Shown here: piece by piece, positions 17,194-25,727 of the stretch | How positions within the stretch are numbered: position 1 is the first letter of the stretch | Layout of the letters: each line of letters begins with the position of its first letter | Assembly (NCBI RefSeq): GCF_004217145.1 | Contig: NZ_SHKR01000019.1 | Location: 248,001-312,000, forward strand | Length of the DNA: 64,000 nt | Direction of reading: 5' to 3' | DNA from: Kribbella rubisoli | Lineage (GTDB): Bacteria; Actinomycetota; Actinomycetes; Propionibacteriales; Kribbellaceae | Notes under the pieces: model-generated | What the model saw: the letters and a program-made list of their open reading frames with translations, nothing else | Told to the model about the DNA's origin: nothing | Database searches by the model: none | Translations under genes and position numbers: made by a program

Positions 17194-18222
17194 ATGGCAC
17201 TGAGCGATTTTCCGCGGTACCCGTTGTTGTTCGGGCCCAGCCCGGTGCATCCGCTCGAGCGGTTGTCGGCGTACCTGGGTGGGGCGAAGGTCTGGGCGAA
17301 GCGGGAGGACTGCAACTCGGGGCTTGCGTACGGCGGGAACAAGACGCGGAAGCTCGAGTACCTGATCCCGGATGCGCTGGCTCAAGGGGCTGACACGTTG
17401 GTGTCGATCGGTGGATACCAGTCGAATCACACCCGGCAGGTCGCCGCGGTCGCCGCGAAGGTCGGGTTGAAGGCGGTGCTGGTCCAGGAGAACTGGGTGG
17501 ACTGGCCGGACGCGCTCAACGACCGGGTCGGCAACATTCTGCTCAGCCGGATCATGGGGGCCGAGGTGCGGCTCGATCCGGCCGGGTTCGGGATCGGCTT
17601 CAAGGACAGCTGGAAGCAGGCGCTCGAGGACGTGCAGGCACGCGGCGGTACGCCGTACGCGATCCCGGCCGGCGCCTCGGACCATCGGCTCGGCGGGCTG
17701 GGATTCGCGCAGTGGGCGTACGAGGTGGAGCAGCAGGAACGCGAGCTCGGGGTCTTCTTCGACACGATCGTGGTGTGCTCGGTGACCGGGTCGACGCATG
17801 CGGGGATGATCGCCGGGTTCGCCGGGCAGGACCGGCCGCGGCGCGTGATCGGGATCGACGCGAGCGCCAAGCTGCAGGAAACGCGTGATCAGGTCGAGCG
17901 GATCGCCCGGGCAACGGCTTCCCTGATCGGGTTGGAGCGCGAACTGCGGGACGACGAGATCACGGTGCTGGAGGGGTGGGCCGGGGACGAGTACGGGATC
18001 CCGGTGCGGTCGACGCTCGACGCGATCCGGCTGACGGGGCAGCTCGAGGGGATGATCATCGACCCGGTCTACGAGGGGAAGTCGATGGCAGGTCTGATCG
18101 ACCTCGTCCGCACCGGCGACATCCCGAAGGACTCCACCGTGCTCTACGCCCACCTCGGCGGGCAGCCCGCGCTCAACGCCTACAGCGGTCTGTTCACGCA
18201 GTCTCAGCCGATCGCCGAGTAG
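17194..18222 (+). CDS. acdS: 1-Aminocyclopropane-1-carboxylate (ACC) deaminase
   Basis: PLP enzyme that cleaves ACC, the plant ethylene precursor, to 2-oxobutyrate and ammonia. The 342 residues align throughout with the Pseudomonas enzyme: RYPLLFGPSPVHPLERLS, AKREDCNSGLAYGGNKTRKLEYL (PLP lysine K50), SIGGYQSNHTRQVAAVAAK, VCSVTGSTHAGM and VIGIDASAK. The glutamate in VYEGKSM and the leucine in YAHLGGQPALNAYSGLF match the residues (Glu295 and Leu322 in Pseudomonas numbering) that separate true ACC deaminases from D-cysteine desulfhydrases. GGAGG sits 7 nt before the ATG. No Lrp-type acdR is adjacent. Confidence 0.95.
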   Translation: MALSDFPRYPLLFGPSPVHPLERLSAYLGGAKVWAKREDCNSGLAYGGNKTRKLEYLIPDALAQGADTLVSIGGYQSNHTRQVAAVAAKVGLKAVLVQENWVDWPDALNDRVGNILLSRIMGAEVRLDPAGFGIGFKDSWKQALEDVQARGGTPYAIPAGASDHRLGGLGFAQWAYEVEQQERELGVFFDTIVVCSVTGSTHAGMIAGFAGQDRPRRVIGIDASAKLQETRDQVERIARATASLIGLERELRDDEITVLEGWAGDEYGIPVRSTLDAIRLTGQLEGMIIDPVYEGKSMAGLIDLVRTGDIPKDSTVLYAHLGGQPALNAYSGLFTQSQPIAE

Positions 18223-19053
18223 CTACCAGCCGCCGGCGAAGAAGGATTCGAGGCCGGGGAGCGGATGCGCCGCGGTGGTCGCGTTCGCCACCACGATGAC
18301 GGCCAGCGTCAGCGCCAGCAGCGAGACGAAGACGCCGTACGCCGCCAGCAGCCGCCTGGACCGCCGCTCGACCCGATCCGTCCTCGTGAAACCGCGCCAC
18401 AGCAGGACGCTGAGGACAACGAGACCGATGACCACGATCGTGCCCTCCACAGCCATCACCGCGTGGAACTTGACGTAGTCGCTGCGGATCACGTCGAGGG
18501 CAGGTGAGTTCTGACCGTCGGCGAGGTTCTGCCTGATCTGGGCCAGCGTGTCCGGCAGCGGGCCAGCTGAGGCGTTGGGGGCGCCGAAGAGCATCGGCAG
18601 CAGGGAGCCGAAGGGCGCCGCCATTCCGTGGATGTTGGCCATGACAGCTGCGAGCGAGACCACGGCAAGAGCGGTGGACAGTACACCGCTCGCTGCGAGA
18701 GCCGCTGCCCGAAGACCAGCCGTCCGGAGGAACGCCTGCCAGCTCAGTACGCCGAGGACGATGAGGACCGCCAGCAACACAGCGGCGAGCAGCGCCTTCG
18801 CTACGTGGTAGCGGAACCAGTAGTCGACGACCGGCTGCAGTTCGGCGCCGAAGTCGGCTTGGCCGATACGCCAGTACCCGACGAACGCGCTGCGGAAGGT
18901 CGCGATGAGGCTCGCCTCGCTGCCGAGGCCGGTGGTCGCCCGAGTGCTCGCGAGTGCGGCGGGAGCCATCACGAAGGCGACGACGAGTGCCGCAGTGGCG
19001 GTCGCGGCGGAGGTCAGCGCCTGCCACGGCCGGAAGAAGGTGGTCGACGTCAT
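18223..19053 (-). CDS. Integral membrane protein of unknown function
   Basis: A 276-residue protein with about five hydrophobic segments: the N-terminal signal-like helix (TATAALVVAFVMAPAALA), then AKALLAAVLLAVLIVLGVLSW, AALAASGVLSTALAVVSLAAV, GTIVVIGLVVLSVLLW and YGVFVSLLALTLAVIVVAN. About 55 residues without a helix after the first segment are probably outside the membrane. I recognise no family motif. It is convergent with acdS with no intergenic gap. It is probably transcribed alone, because 81 bp separates it from the next gene downstream on the same strand. Confidence 0.75.
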   Translation of the reverse strand: MTSTTFFRPWQALTSAATATAALVVAFVMAPAALASTRATTGLGSEASLIATFRSAFVGYWRIGQADFGAELQPVVDYWFRYHVAKALLAAVLLAVLIVLGVLSWQAFLRTAGLRAAALAASGVLSTALAVVSLAAVMANIHGMAAPFGSLLPMLFGAPNASAGPLPDTLAQIRQNLADGQNSPALDVIRSDYVKFHAVMAVEGTIVVIGLVVLSVLLWRGFTRTDRVERRSRRLLAAYGVFVSLLALTLAVIVVANATTAAHPLPGLESFFAGGW

Positions 19054-19134
19054 GGGCTCACGCTAGGCGGACGTGCCTGGCGCGGACCATCACGCAGGAT
19101 CGACTCTTGGGGTAGCGCCGGCGATACCTTTCGG

Positions 19135-19869
19135 TCAGCCGATTCCGGGGCCGACGAGGGTGCCGACGAAGTAGGTGAGGGCGGCTGCGGCAGCGCCGAG
19201 GAGGAGCTGACGGAGGCCGGAGTACCACCAGGAGCGGGTGGTGACGCGGGAGACGACCGCGCCGCAGACGAACAGGGCCGTCAGGGACAGGATCAGGGAC
19301 GGTACGACGGTGCCTGAGCCGAACAGGTACGGCGCCAGCGGGATGAAGGCGCCGACCGCGAAGCAGATGAACGACGAGGCGGCCGCGATCAGCGGGTTCG
19401 GGAGGTCGCCGGGGTCGATGCCAAGCTCTTCGCGGACGTGCTCCTCCAGGGCCTGGTCCGGGTTCGCGTGGAACTGCTTGGCGACCTTGCTGGCCAGGTC
19501 CGGGTCGAGGCCCTTCGCGCGGTACGTCTCGGCGAGCTCGATCTCCTCGTCGAGAGGATGCTTGCGGATCTCCTTGCGCTCGACCTCGATCTCGGCGTGG
19601 GCGAGTTCGCGCTGGGAGGCGACGGAGGTGTACTCCCCCGCCGCCATCGAGAACGCGCCCGCTGCCAGGCCGGCGAGGCCCGCCAGGACGATGAACTTCG
19701 AGCCCGAGCTGGTGCCGCCGTCCATGCCGGCGATCAGCGCGAAGTTCGACACCAGGCCGTCCATCGCACCGAACACGGCCGGCCGGAGCCAGCCGCCGTT
19801 CACATCACGGTGCGTGTGGTCCCCGTGGTGCTCGTTCGAAACCTGAGGCGTCTCAGTCACGAGACCCAT
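19135..19869 (-). CDS. VIT1/CCC1-family transporter
   Basis: Predicted iron/manganese transporter of the vacuolar iron transporter family, 244 residues. The first membrane segment contains LRPAVFGAMDGLVSNFALIAGM, the family signature. A second helix ends GAFSMAAGEYTSVASQREL. A charged cytoplasmic region rich in Glu (about 85-150, including ELAHAEIEVERKEIRKHP) is the metal-binding insert between helices 2 and 3. Three more helices follow. The start is ATG 19869 or the GTG three codons later. Its 5' end overlaps the lgt 3' end by 17 bp, so it is probably the last gene of the trp-sco-lgt run. Confidence 0.85.
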   Translation of the reverse strand: MGLVTETPQVSNEHHGDHTHRDVNGGWLRPAVFGAMDGLVSNFALIAGMDGGTSSGSKFIVLAGLAGLAAGAFSMAAGEYTSVASQRELAHAEIEVERKEIRKHPLDEEIELAETYRAKGLDPDLASKVAKQFHANPDQALEEHVREELGIDPGDLPNPLIAAASSFICFAVGAFIPLAPYLFGSGTVVPSLILSLTALFVCGAVVSRVTTRSWWYSGLRQLLLGAAAAALTYFVGTLVGPGIG

Positions 19870-20914
19870 CTGAATCGGCGCCGTTCTTCACGTCAACCTT
19901 CGGCTGCGGTTCCGCCTCGGCATCCGGCCCTCCGGCCGGCTCGGAGCTCGGGCTCGCGTCTGCGGATGAGCCGTCGTGTGCCTCGTCCGCGGGCGCGGCG
20001 TCCGCCTTCGCTTCGCTCGGCTCGGCGGCGGGGGCGTCGGCCGTCGCTTCGCTCGGCTTGCCGGCGGCCGGGCCGGTGGTGATGTCTTCTTGGCCGGGGT
20101 ATTTGCGGGCGCTGATGATGAAGGCGACTACAGCCAGGACGAACAGGATGAGGGCGGTCCAGACGTTCAGGCGGAGGCCGAGGAAGTGGTTCACGGTGTC
20201 GATGCGCATGTTTTCGATCCAGGCGCGGCCGGCGGTGTAGCCGGCGACGTACAGGAAGAAGGCGCGGCCGTGGCCCAGTTTGTAGCGGCGGTCGACGAGG
20301 ATGACCAGGGCGACGACGCCCAGGTTCCAGATCGCCTCGTACAGGAACGTCGGGTGGAAGGTTGCGAAGTCGGCGTACCCGGCGGGGCGGTGTTCGGGCG
20401 AGATCTCCAGGCCCCACGGCTTCGTGGTCGGGCGGCCGAAGAGTTCCTGGTTGAAGTAGTTGCCGAACCGGCCGAACACCTGCGCCAGCGCGATCCCGGG
20501 CGCCATCGCGTCCGCGACCGCCAGGAACGGGACCTTCGCCCGCCGGCAGGCGATCCACGCGCCGAGCGCGCCGAATCCGACCGCGCCCCAGATGCCGAGC
20601 CCGCCGTGCCAGATCTTCAGCGCGTCGATCGGGTGCCGGCCCTCGCCGAAGTACAGCTCGGCGTCGGTGATGACGTGGTAGATCCGCGCACCGACCAACC
20701 CGAACGGGATCGCCCAGAACATGATGTCCGCGAGCACCGGCGCGGATCCGCCGCGGGCCACCCAGCGGCGGCGACCGAGCCAGTATCCGACGAAGATGCC
20801 GGCCAGGATGCACAACGCGTACGCGCGGATCGGAAGGCCGAAGACGTGCCAGACACCCTGGCTCGGGCTGGGGATGAACGCCGGAACCATCACGGCGGGA
20901 ATCAGACTAGACAT
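19853..20914 (-). CDS. lgt: Prolipoprotein diacylglyceryl transferase
   Basis: Membrane enzyme that moves diacylglycerol from phosphatidylglycerol to the lipobox cysteine of prolipoproteins. Several membrane helices are visible. The conserved block is FGRFGNYFNQELFGRPTTKPWGLEI, and the C-terminal TFLYEAIWNLGV and GRAWIENMRID match the family. The catalytic core ends near residue 280. A low-complexity acidic tail of about 70 residues rich in Ala, Glu, Asp, Ser and Pro follows, as in other actinobacterial Lgt proteins. I chose ATG 20914 (353 residues); a GTG at 20941 is possible. Neither has a clear ribosome-binding site. Confidence 0.93.
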   Translation of the reverse strand: MSSLIPAVMVPAFIPSPSQGVWHVFGLPIRAYALCILAGIFVGYWLGRRRWVARGGSAPVLADIMFWAIPFGLVGARIYHVITDAELYFGEGRHPIDALKIWHGGLGIWGAVGFGALGAWIACRRAKVPFLAVADAMAPGIALAQVFGRFGNYFNQELFGRPTTKPWGLEISPEHRPAGYADFATFHPTFLYEAIWNLGVVALVILVDRRYKLGHGRAFFLYVAGYTAGRAWIENMRIDTVNHFLGLRLNVWTALILFVLAVVAFIISARKYPGQEDITTGPAAGKPSEATADAPAAEPSEAKADAAPADEAHDGSSADASPSSEPAGGPDAEAEPQPKVDVKNGADSDGSRD

Positions 20915-20978
20915 GGCAAGGGGGAACGCTACTCGACCCACCAGACCACTGCCAGGAGCGCACGGTCACGATGGGGCC

Positions 20979-21674
20979 TCAGCTTGCAACCGCGTCGACG
21001 GCGTTCTGCAGCCCCTCGGAGCTGAGCTGGTCCGCCGGCAACTGCTTGCCGTTGACGTAAACCGTCGGCGTCCCCGTCACACCGCGCTCGTCGGCCGCCT
21101 TGCCCACCGACTCCAGCCAGCCCGCGTACGTGTTGTCCTGCAACGCCTTCTGGAACGTCTCGTCACCGACCCCGAGCTGCTGGCCGAGCTCGATCAGCTG
21201 GTCCGTGGTCCACGACTTCGAGAAATCGCCGTACATCTCGTCGGCGAAGCTCAGCGCCTTGCCGTTCGCGGCAGCCGCGGCGAACGCGTTGGCCAGCCGC
21301 GGCGAGGCGTCCGGGTTGACGAACTGCAGCGGCCAGTAGGTCAGCGTCGCCGTACCGTCCTGGACGAGCTTGTCGACGGTCGAACCGCTCGCCTCCTCGA
21401 ACTCCGCGCAGTGCGGGCAGCGGAAGTCGAGGTACAGGTCGATGTTGACCTTCGCGCCGGCCTTGCCGACCGTGATGCCCTTCCCGGACGTACCCGGGCC
21501 GGTGATGACCGTGGGCTCGGGCCGGCCGTTCGAGCTGACCTCGACCTTGGAGTGACCGCGGTAGTACTGGACGCCGACCCCGCCGGCGAGCGCAAGGACC
21601 AGGACGATCACCACGACGATCCCGGGCGAGATCCGGCGCTTGTTCTGCTGCAGCAGCGGATTGGTGTTGCTCAC
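20979..21674 (-). CDS. DsbA-family membrane-anchored thiol oxidoreductase
   Basis: A 231-residue protein with one N-terminal membrane anchor (SPGIVVVIVLVLALAGGVGVQYY) and an exported thioredoxin-fold domain. The active site is FRCPHCAEF, the CPHC type of DsbA. The cis-proline loop is GVTGTPTVYVNG. It resembles the actinobacterial MdbA/DsbA group of disulfide oxidoreductases. Its ATG overlaps the stop of the MauE/DoxX gene by 4 bp (ATGA), so the two are made together. The likely role is forming or transferring disulfides on the outer face of the membrane. Confidence 0.88.
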   Translation of the reverse strand: MSNTNPLLQQNKRRISPGIVVVIVLVLALAGGVGVQYYRGHSKVEVSSNGRPEPTVITGPGTSGKGITVGKAGAKVNIDLYLDFRCPHCAEFEEASGSTVDKLVQDGTATLTYWPLQFVNPDASPRLANAFAAAAANGKALSFADEMYGDFSKSWTTDQLIELGQQLGVGDETFQKALQDNTYAGWLESVGKAADERGVTGTPTVYVNGKQLPADQLSSEGLQNAVDAVAS

Positions 21675-22141
21675 GACGCGGTGACTCCTTGCGGTTCGGA
21701 TACGACAGCGAACTTACTGACCGGGTACAGCCACAGCCAGACGGCCAGCGCCAGCAGGCCCACGTCCCGGAGGATCTCCTGCAGGTACTTCGTCTGGCCC
21801 GCGGCGACCTGACCGCCGCCGCCGAAGCAGCCGCAGTCGATCGACAGACCGCGCGCCCAGGCGGACGACACCGCGGCGATGAACACGATCATGAAAACAC
21901 CGGCGGCGACGGCCGAGGCGCGGACACCGAAGCCGACGATCAACAGCAACCCGATCGCGATCTCCAGGAACGGCAGCCCCCAGCCGACCGGCTGCACCAG
22001 CGACGACGGCAGCAGCTCGTACGCACGGACTGCCTGGGCAGCCGTTTCCGGATCGGTGACCTTCAACGCACCGGCGACCAGCATCACGCTGCCGAGGACG
22101 AGCCGGGCGACGAGCGAGACCCAGGGAAACCAGACCTTCAC
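21671..22141 (-). CDS. MauE/DoxX-family membrane redox protein
   Basis: A 156-residue protein with four membrane helices. It begins VSLVARLVLGSVMLVAGALKVTDPE, the typical DoxX/MauE start. Between helices 3 and 4 it has two cysteines in SIDCGCFGGGG. MauE proteins are thought to supply oxidising or reducing equivalents to a partner thioredoxin-like protein; here the DsbA-family gene follows with a 4-bp overlap. The gene also overlaps sco by 4 bp upstream. This placement suggests a three-protein extracytoplasmic thiol and copper relay. The redox role is inferred, not seen. Confidence 0.82.
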   Translation of the reverse strand: MKVWFPWVSLVARLVLGSVMLVAGALKVTDPETAAQAVRAYELLPSSLVQPVGWGLPFLEIAIGLLLIVGFGVRASAVAAGVFMIVFIAAVSSAWARGLSIDCGCFGGGGQVAAGQTKYLQEILRDVGLLALAVWLWLYPVSKFAVVSEPQGVTAS

Positions 22142-22794
22142 TGGTTGTCCGCCACCAGCTTGCCGAAGTCATGCGCCAGGTCACCGATGGCGGCGTTGGA
22201 CAGCCAGAGCACGTTCGCCTTGTCGTTCTTGCCGAAGCCGATCACCTGCGCTCCGTGACCGACCTCGTACCCTCCGGAAGGAAGCTTCTGCATCCCCTCC
22301 ACCGGTACGCCGACCGCCTTCGCGACGTCCTTGATCGACGCCAGCGACCCGGTCAGCCCGGTGAACGACGGATCGAACCGGTCCAGGTACTTGCGGATCA
22401 CCGGACCGGTGTCCCGCGACGGGTCGGTCGTGATGAACAGCATCTGGATCTGGTCGCGCACCGGCTGATCGAGCTTGGTCAGCGCGGACGCCACATCGGC
22501 CATCACCGTCGGGCACACGTCGGGGCAGTTCGTGTACCCGAAGAACACCAGCGTGACCGGCTTCTTCGTCGACGTGACCAGGTTGAACGGATTGCCGCCG
22601 GTGTCGGTCAGCGTTGTCGCGGGCATCGAGTACGGCTGGTCCAGCGTGGCGCCGCGCAACCCGTTCGGGTCCTGGCTGCTGCGGATGATCGCCCCGCCCG
22701 GATTGTCGGCCTTCTCCTGCTTGCCACTGCAGCCCGCGAGGGCGAGCAGAGCCACCGCGGCCAAAAGGAGTGCCGCGTTCCTGGTTCGACTCAC
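22138..22794 (-). CDS. SCO1/SenC-family copper-binding lipoprotein
   Basis: Thioredoxin-fold copper chaperone of the Sco family, which helps assemble the CuA site of cytochrome c oxidase. The N-terminus ALLLAAVALLALAGC is a lipoprotein signal with lipobox LAGC. The copper-binding cysteines are in NCPDVCPTVM, and the third ligand is probably the histidine in YEVGHGAQV. A characteristic FFGYTNCPDVCP and LFITTDPSRD are present. The start is ATG 22794, 7 bp after the trpA stop, so it is probably co-transcribed with the trp genes. Its lipidation would need Lgt, encoded three genes downstream. Confidence 0.93.
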   Translation of the reverse strand: MSRTRNAALLLAAVALLALAGCSGKQEKADNPGGAIIRSSQDPNGLRGATLDQPYSMPATTLTDTGGNPFNLVTSTKKPVTLVFFGYTNCPDVCPTVMADVASALTKLDQPVRDQIQMLFITTDPSRDTGPVIRKYLDRFDPSFTGLTGSLASIKDVAKAVGVPVEGMQKLPSGGYEVGHGAQVIGFGKNDKANVLWLSNAAIGDLAHDFGKLVADNQ

Positions 22795-22801
22795 GGCGGT
22801 A

Positions 22802-23626
22802 CTAACGTTCGGCGGGCGCGCGGGGTTCCCGGCGTACGCCTTCGGCCAGGTCCTCGGTCAGGGCCCGGACGCCGGCCGCGCCGCCGTCTCCCAGGGCTCT
22901 GACGAGCGCCGCTCCGACGATCACAGCGTCCGCGAAAGCGGCCACTCCCGCGGCCTGGTCACCGTTCGAGATGCCCAGCCCGACGCCGACCGGCAGCTCG
23001 GTCGCCGCCTTGACCCGCGCCACCAGCGGCGCCGCGAGCTCCGACGGCTTGTCCCGGGCACCGGTGACACCCATCACTGCGGTCGCGTAGACGAACCCGC
23101 GGCAAGCGGCCGTCGTCATCGCGATCCGCGCGTCCGTCGACGACGGCGAGACCAGGAACACCTTGTCCAGCTCGTTCTTGTCCGCGGCCGCGATCCACTC
23201 CGCGCCCTCGTCCGGGATCAGGTCCGGCGTGATCAGGCCCGCTCCCCCGACACCGGCGAAGTCGGCGGCGAACCGGTCCACGCCGTACCGCTCGATCGGA
23301 TTCCAGTACGTCATCACGAGCACCGGTACGTCGGAGTACGCCGCGAGCTTCTCGACCGTGCTGAGCACGTCGCGGGTCCGCACGCCGCCGGCGAGCGCGA
23401 TCTCGGTGGCGCGCTGGATCGTCACGCCGTCCATCACCGGGTCGCTGTACGGCAGGCCGAGCTCGATCACGTCCGCGCCGCCGTCGACCAGTGCCTTCAG
23501 GCCGTCCAGCGCTCCGTCGTACGTCGGAAAGCCGGCCGGCAGGTACCCGATCACGGCCGCGCGGCCCGCGTCGTTCGCGGTCCGGATCGCCGCGCCGGCC
23601 TTGCCCAGGGCAACGAGCTCACTCAC
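22802..23626 (-). CDS. trpA: Tryptophan synthase alpha chain
   Basis: Cleaves indole-3-glycerol phosphate to indole and glyceraldehyde 3-phosphate, delivering indole through a tunnel to TrpB. The 274 residues form a TIM barrel. The catalytic glutamate is in DVIELGLPYSDPVMDG and the second catalytic aspartate in GLITPDLIPDEG. The phosphate-binding loops are AVMGVTGAR and GLGISN. The first 8 bp overlap the 3' end of trpB. The C-terminal REPRAPAER tail is a little longer than usual. Confidence 0.97.
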   Translation of the reverse strand: MSELVALGKAGAAIRTANDAGRAAVIGYLPAGFPTYDGALDGLKALVDGGADVIELGLPYSDPVMDGVTIQRATEIALAGGVRTRDVLSTVEKLAAYSDVPVLVMTYWNPIERYGVDRFAADFAGVGGAGLITPDLIPDEGAEWIAAADKNELDKVFLVSPSSTDARIAMTTAACRGFVYATAVMGVTGARDKPSELAAPLVARVKAATELPVGVGLGISNGDQAAGVAAFADAVIVGAALVRALGDGGAAGVRALTEDLAEGVRREPRAPAER

Positions 23627-24830
23627 GGCCGGCCTCCTTGTTGCCGAGGCCGAACCAGGTGGCGGCCGTGTCCATGTCCTTGTCCCCGCGCCCGGAGAGG
23701 TTCACCAGAATAGTTGCCTCTGGCCCCAATTCGCGGGCGATGTCCAGCGCACCGGCGACCGCGTGCGCGGACTCGATGGCCGGGATGATGCCCTCGGTCC
23801 GGGACAGCAGCTGGAACGCGTCCATCGCCTCGGCGTCGGTGATCGGCCGGTACGACGCGCGCCCGGTCTCGGCCAGCCACGCGTGCTCCGGACCGACGCC
23901 CGGGTAGTCCAGACCCGCGGAGATCGAATGCGACTCGATCGTCTGCCCATCTTCGTCCTGCAGCAGGAACGACCGCGCACCATGCAGTACGCCGACCTGC
24001 CCGGCCGTGATCGTCGCCGCGTGCCGACCGGTCTCGAACCCCTCGCCGCCCGGCTCGATGCCGTACAGCTTCACGGACTCGTCCGGGATGAACGCGGTGA
24101 ACAGGCCGATCGCGTTCGACCCGCCGCCGACCGATGCGACAGCGGCGTCCGGCAGCTTGCCGAGCAGCTCGAGCGACTGCTCCCGCGCCTCGTCGCCGAT
24201 CCCGCGGACGAAGTCGCGCACCATCGCCGGGAACGGGTGCGAGCCCGCCGCCGTACCGAGGATGTAGTGGGTCTTGTCCACGCTGGCGACCCAGTCGCGC
24301 AACGCCTCGTTGATCGCGTCCTTCAGCGTCCGGCTGCCGGTCTTGACCGAGATGACCTCGGCGCCGAGCAGCCGCATCCGGGCCACGTTCAGCGCCTGGC
24401 GCTCGGTGTCGACCTCGCCCATGTAGACGACGCATTCCAGGCCGAGGTACGCGCACGCGGTCGCCGTCGCGACGCCGTGCTGGCCGGCGCCGGTCTCGGC
24501 GATCACCCGCGGCTTGCCCATCCGCTTGGTCAGCAGCGCCTGGCCGATCGCGTTGCGGATCTTGTGCGCGCCGGTGTGGTTCAGGTCCTCGCGCTTCAGC
24601 AGGATCCGCGCGCCGGCCGCGTCGGACAGCCGGGTCGCGTCGTACAGCAGGCTCGGGGCGCCGATGTACTCGCGCAGCATCCGCTCGAACTCACCGGTGA
24701 ACTCCGGGTCGGCCATGGCTTCGCGCCAGGCCTGGGTGAGCTCGTCGAGCGGCGCGATCAGCGCCTCCGGCATGAACCTGCCGCCGAAACGGCCGAAGTG
24801 CCCGAACTGGTCGGGCAGCACAGTAGACAT
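23619..24830 (-). CDS. trpB: Tryptophan synthase beta chain
   Basis: PLP enzyme that condenses indole with serine to give tryptophan. The 403 residues include the PLP lysine in REDLNHTGAHKIRNAIGQALL, the phosphate-binding loop GGGSNAIGLF, and the catalytic glutamate in IAETGAGQHGVATA. The start is MSTVLPDQFGHFGRFGGRFMPEAL at ATG 24830, typical of TrpB1. It overlaps trpA by 8 bp and is separated from trpC by 77 bp, in which I see no gene or clear attenuator. Confidence 0.97.
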   Translation of the reverse strand: MSTVLPDQFGHFGRFGGRFMPEALIAPLDELTQAWREAMADPEFTGEFERMLREYIGAPSLLYDATRLSDAAGARILLKREDLNHTGAHKIRNAIGQALLTKRMGKPRVIAETGAGQHGVATATACAYLGLECVVYMGEVDTERQALNVARMRLLGAEVISVKTGSRTLKDAINEALRDWVASVDKTHYILGTAAGSHPFPAMVRDFVRGIGDEAREQSLELLGKLPDAAVASVGGGSNAIGLFTAFIPDESVKLYGIEPGGEGFETGRHAATITAGQVGVLHGARSFLLQDEDGQTIESHSISAGLDYPGVGPEHAWLAETGRASYRPITDAEAMDAFQLLSRTEGIIPAIESAHAVAGALDIARELGPEATILVNLSGRGDKDMDTAATWFGLGNKEAGRE

Positions 24831-24907
24831 CCGACAAAACCTTCCAGACCCGGCCCAGACGGCGCGGGAGAGTTACTACCCCTACCCGTTTGGACCGGGA
24901 GGAGAGG

Positions 24908-25714
24908 TCAGTGCCGCTGCTGGATTGCGGGGTGCGATCCGGCGGCGACGAGGTCGGCGACCGAGGCGCGAGGATCGCGGCCGGTCACCAGGGTTTCACC
25001 GACGAGGACGACATCGGCCCCGGCGCGCGCGAACTCGATTACATCATGCGGCCCGCGGACCCCGGACTCGGCCACCCGGACCAGCTCGGTCGGGATCGTC
25101 GGCGCGACCCGCGCGAACGTGTCCCGGTCGACCTCGAGGGTCTTCAGGTTGCGGTTGTTCACGCCGATGAGCTGAGCGCCGGCGTCCACCGCACGCCGGG
25201 TCTCCTCCTCGTCGTGCACCTCGACCAGCGGGCACAGGCCGATCGAGTGCGCACGCTCGATCAGCGAGACCAGGGCCTCCTGCTCCAGCGCCGCCGCGAT
25301 CAGCAGCACCATGTCGGCGCCGGCCGCCCGGGCCTCCCAGAGCTGGTACGACGAGACGATGAAGTCCTTACGCAGCACGGGCACGTCGACCCGGCCGCGA
25401 ACCGCGCGCAGGTCGTCGAGGCTGCCGTTGAACCGGCGCTCTTCGGTGAGGACCGAAATCGCCGCGGCGCCGCCCAACTCGTACTCCCCGGCCAGCGCGG
25501 CCGGGTCGGTGATCTCGGCCAGCTCGCCCTTGGACGGGCTGGACCGTTTCACCTCGGCGATCACCGCGATCCCGTCACCGCGGAACACGGGCATCGGGTC
25601 CTTGGCGTCGGGCTTGCGCTGGGCCTCCTGCTTCAGATCGTCCAGGCTGACCCGCGCCTGGCGCTCCGCAAGGTCCTCGCGGACCCCAGCGAGAATGTCG
25701 TCAAGCACAGTCAT
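24908..25714 (-). CDS. trpC: Indole-3-glycerol phosphate synthase
   Basis: Closes the indole ring from carboxyphenylamino-deoxyribulose phosphate. The 268 residues form a TIM barrel with the motifs IAEVKRSSPSKGE (catalytic Lys), SVLTEERRFNGS, LRKDFIVSSYQLWEARAAGADMVLLI, and ALIGVNNRNL-like LIGVNNRNLKTLEVD, followed by AESGVRGPHDV and LVGETLV. It stands alone, not fused to trpF. No trpF exists in the window; the hisA product at 58.1-58.9 kb is the likely substitute. Confidence 0.97.
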   Translation of the reverse strand: MTVLDDILAGVREDLAERQARVSLDDLKQEAQRKPDAKDPMPVFRGDGIAVIAEVKRSSPSKGELAEITDPAALAGEYELGGAAAISVLTEERRFNGSLDDLRAVRGRVDVPVLRKDFIVSSYQLWEARAAGADMVLLIAAALEQEALVSLIERAHSIGLCPLVEVHDEEETRRAVDAGAQLIGVNNRNLKTLEVDRDTFARVAPTIPTELVRVAESGVRGPHDVIEFARAGADVVLVGETLVTGRDPRASVADLVAAGSHPAIQQRH

Positions 25715-25727
25715 GTCCGTCCGCCCC

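Noticed and set aside
24831..24907. Possible attenuator or T-box between trpC and trpB.
   Set aside because: The 77 bp has no T-box core sequence, tryptophan-rich leader peptide or convincing alternative hairpins.
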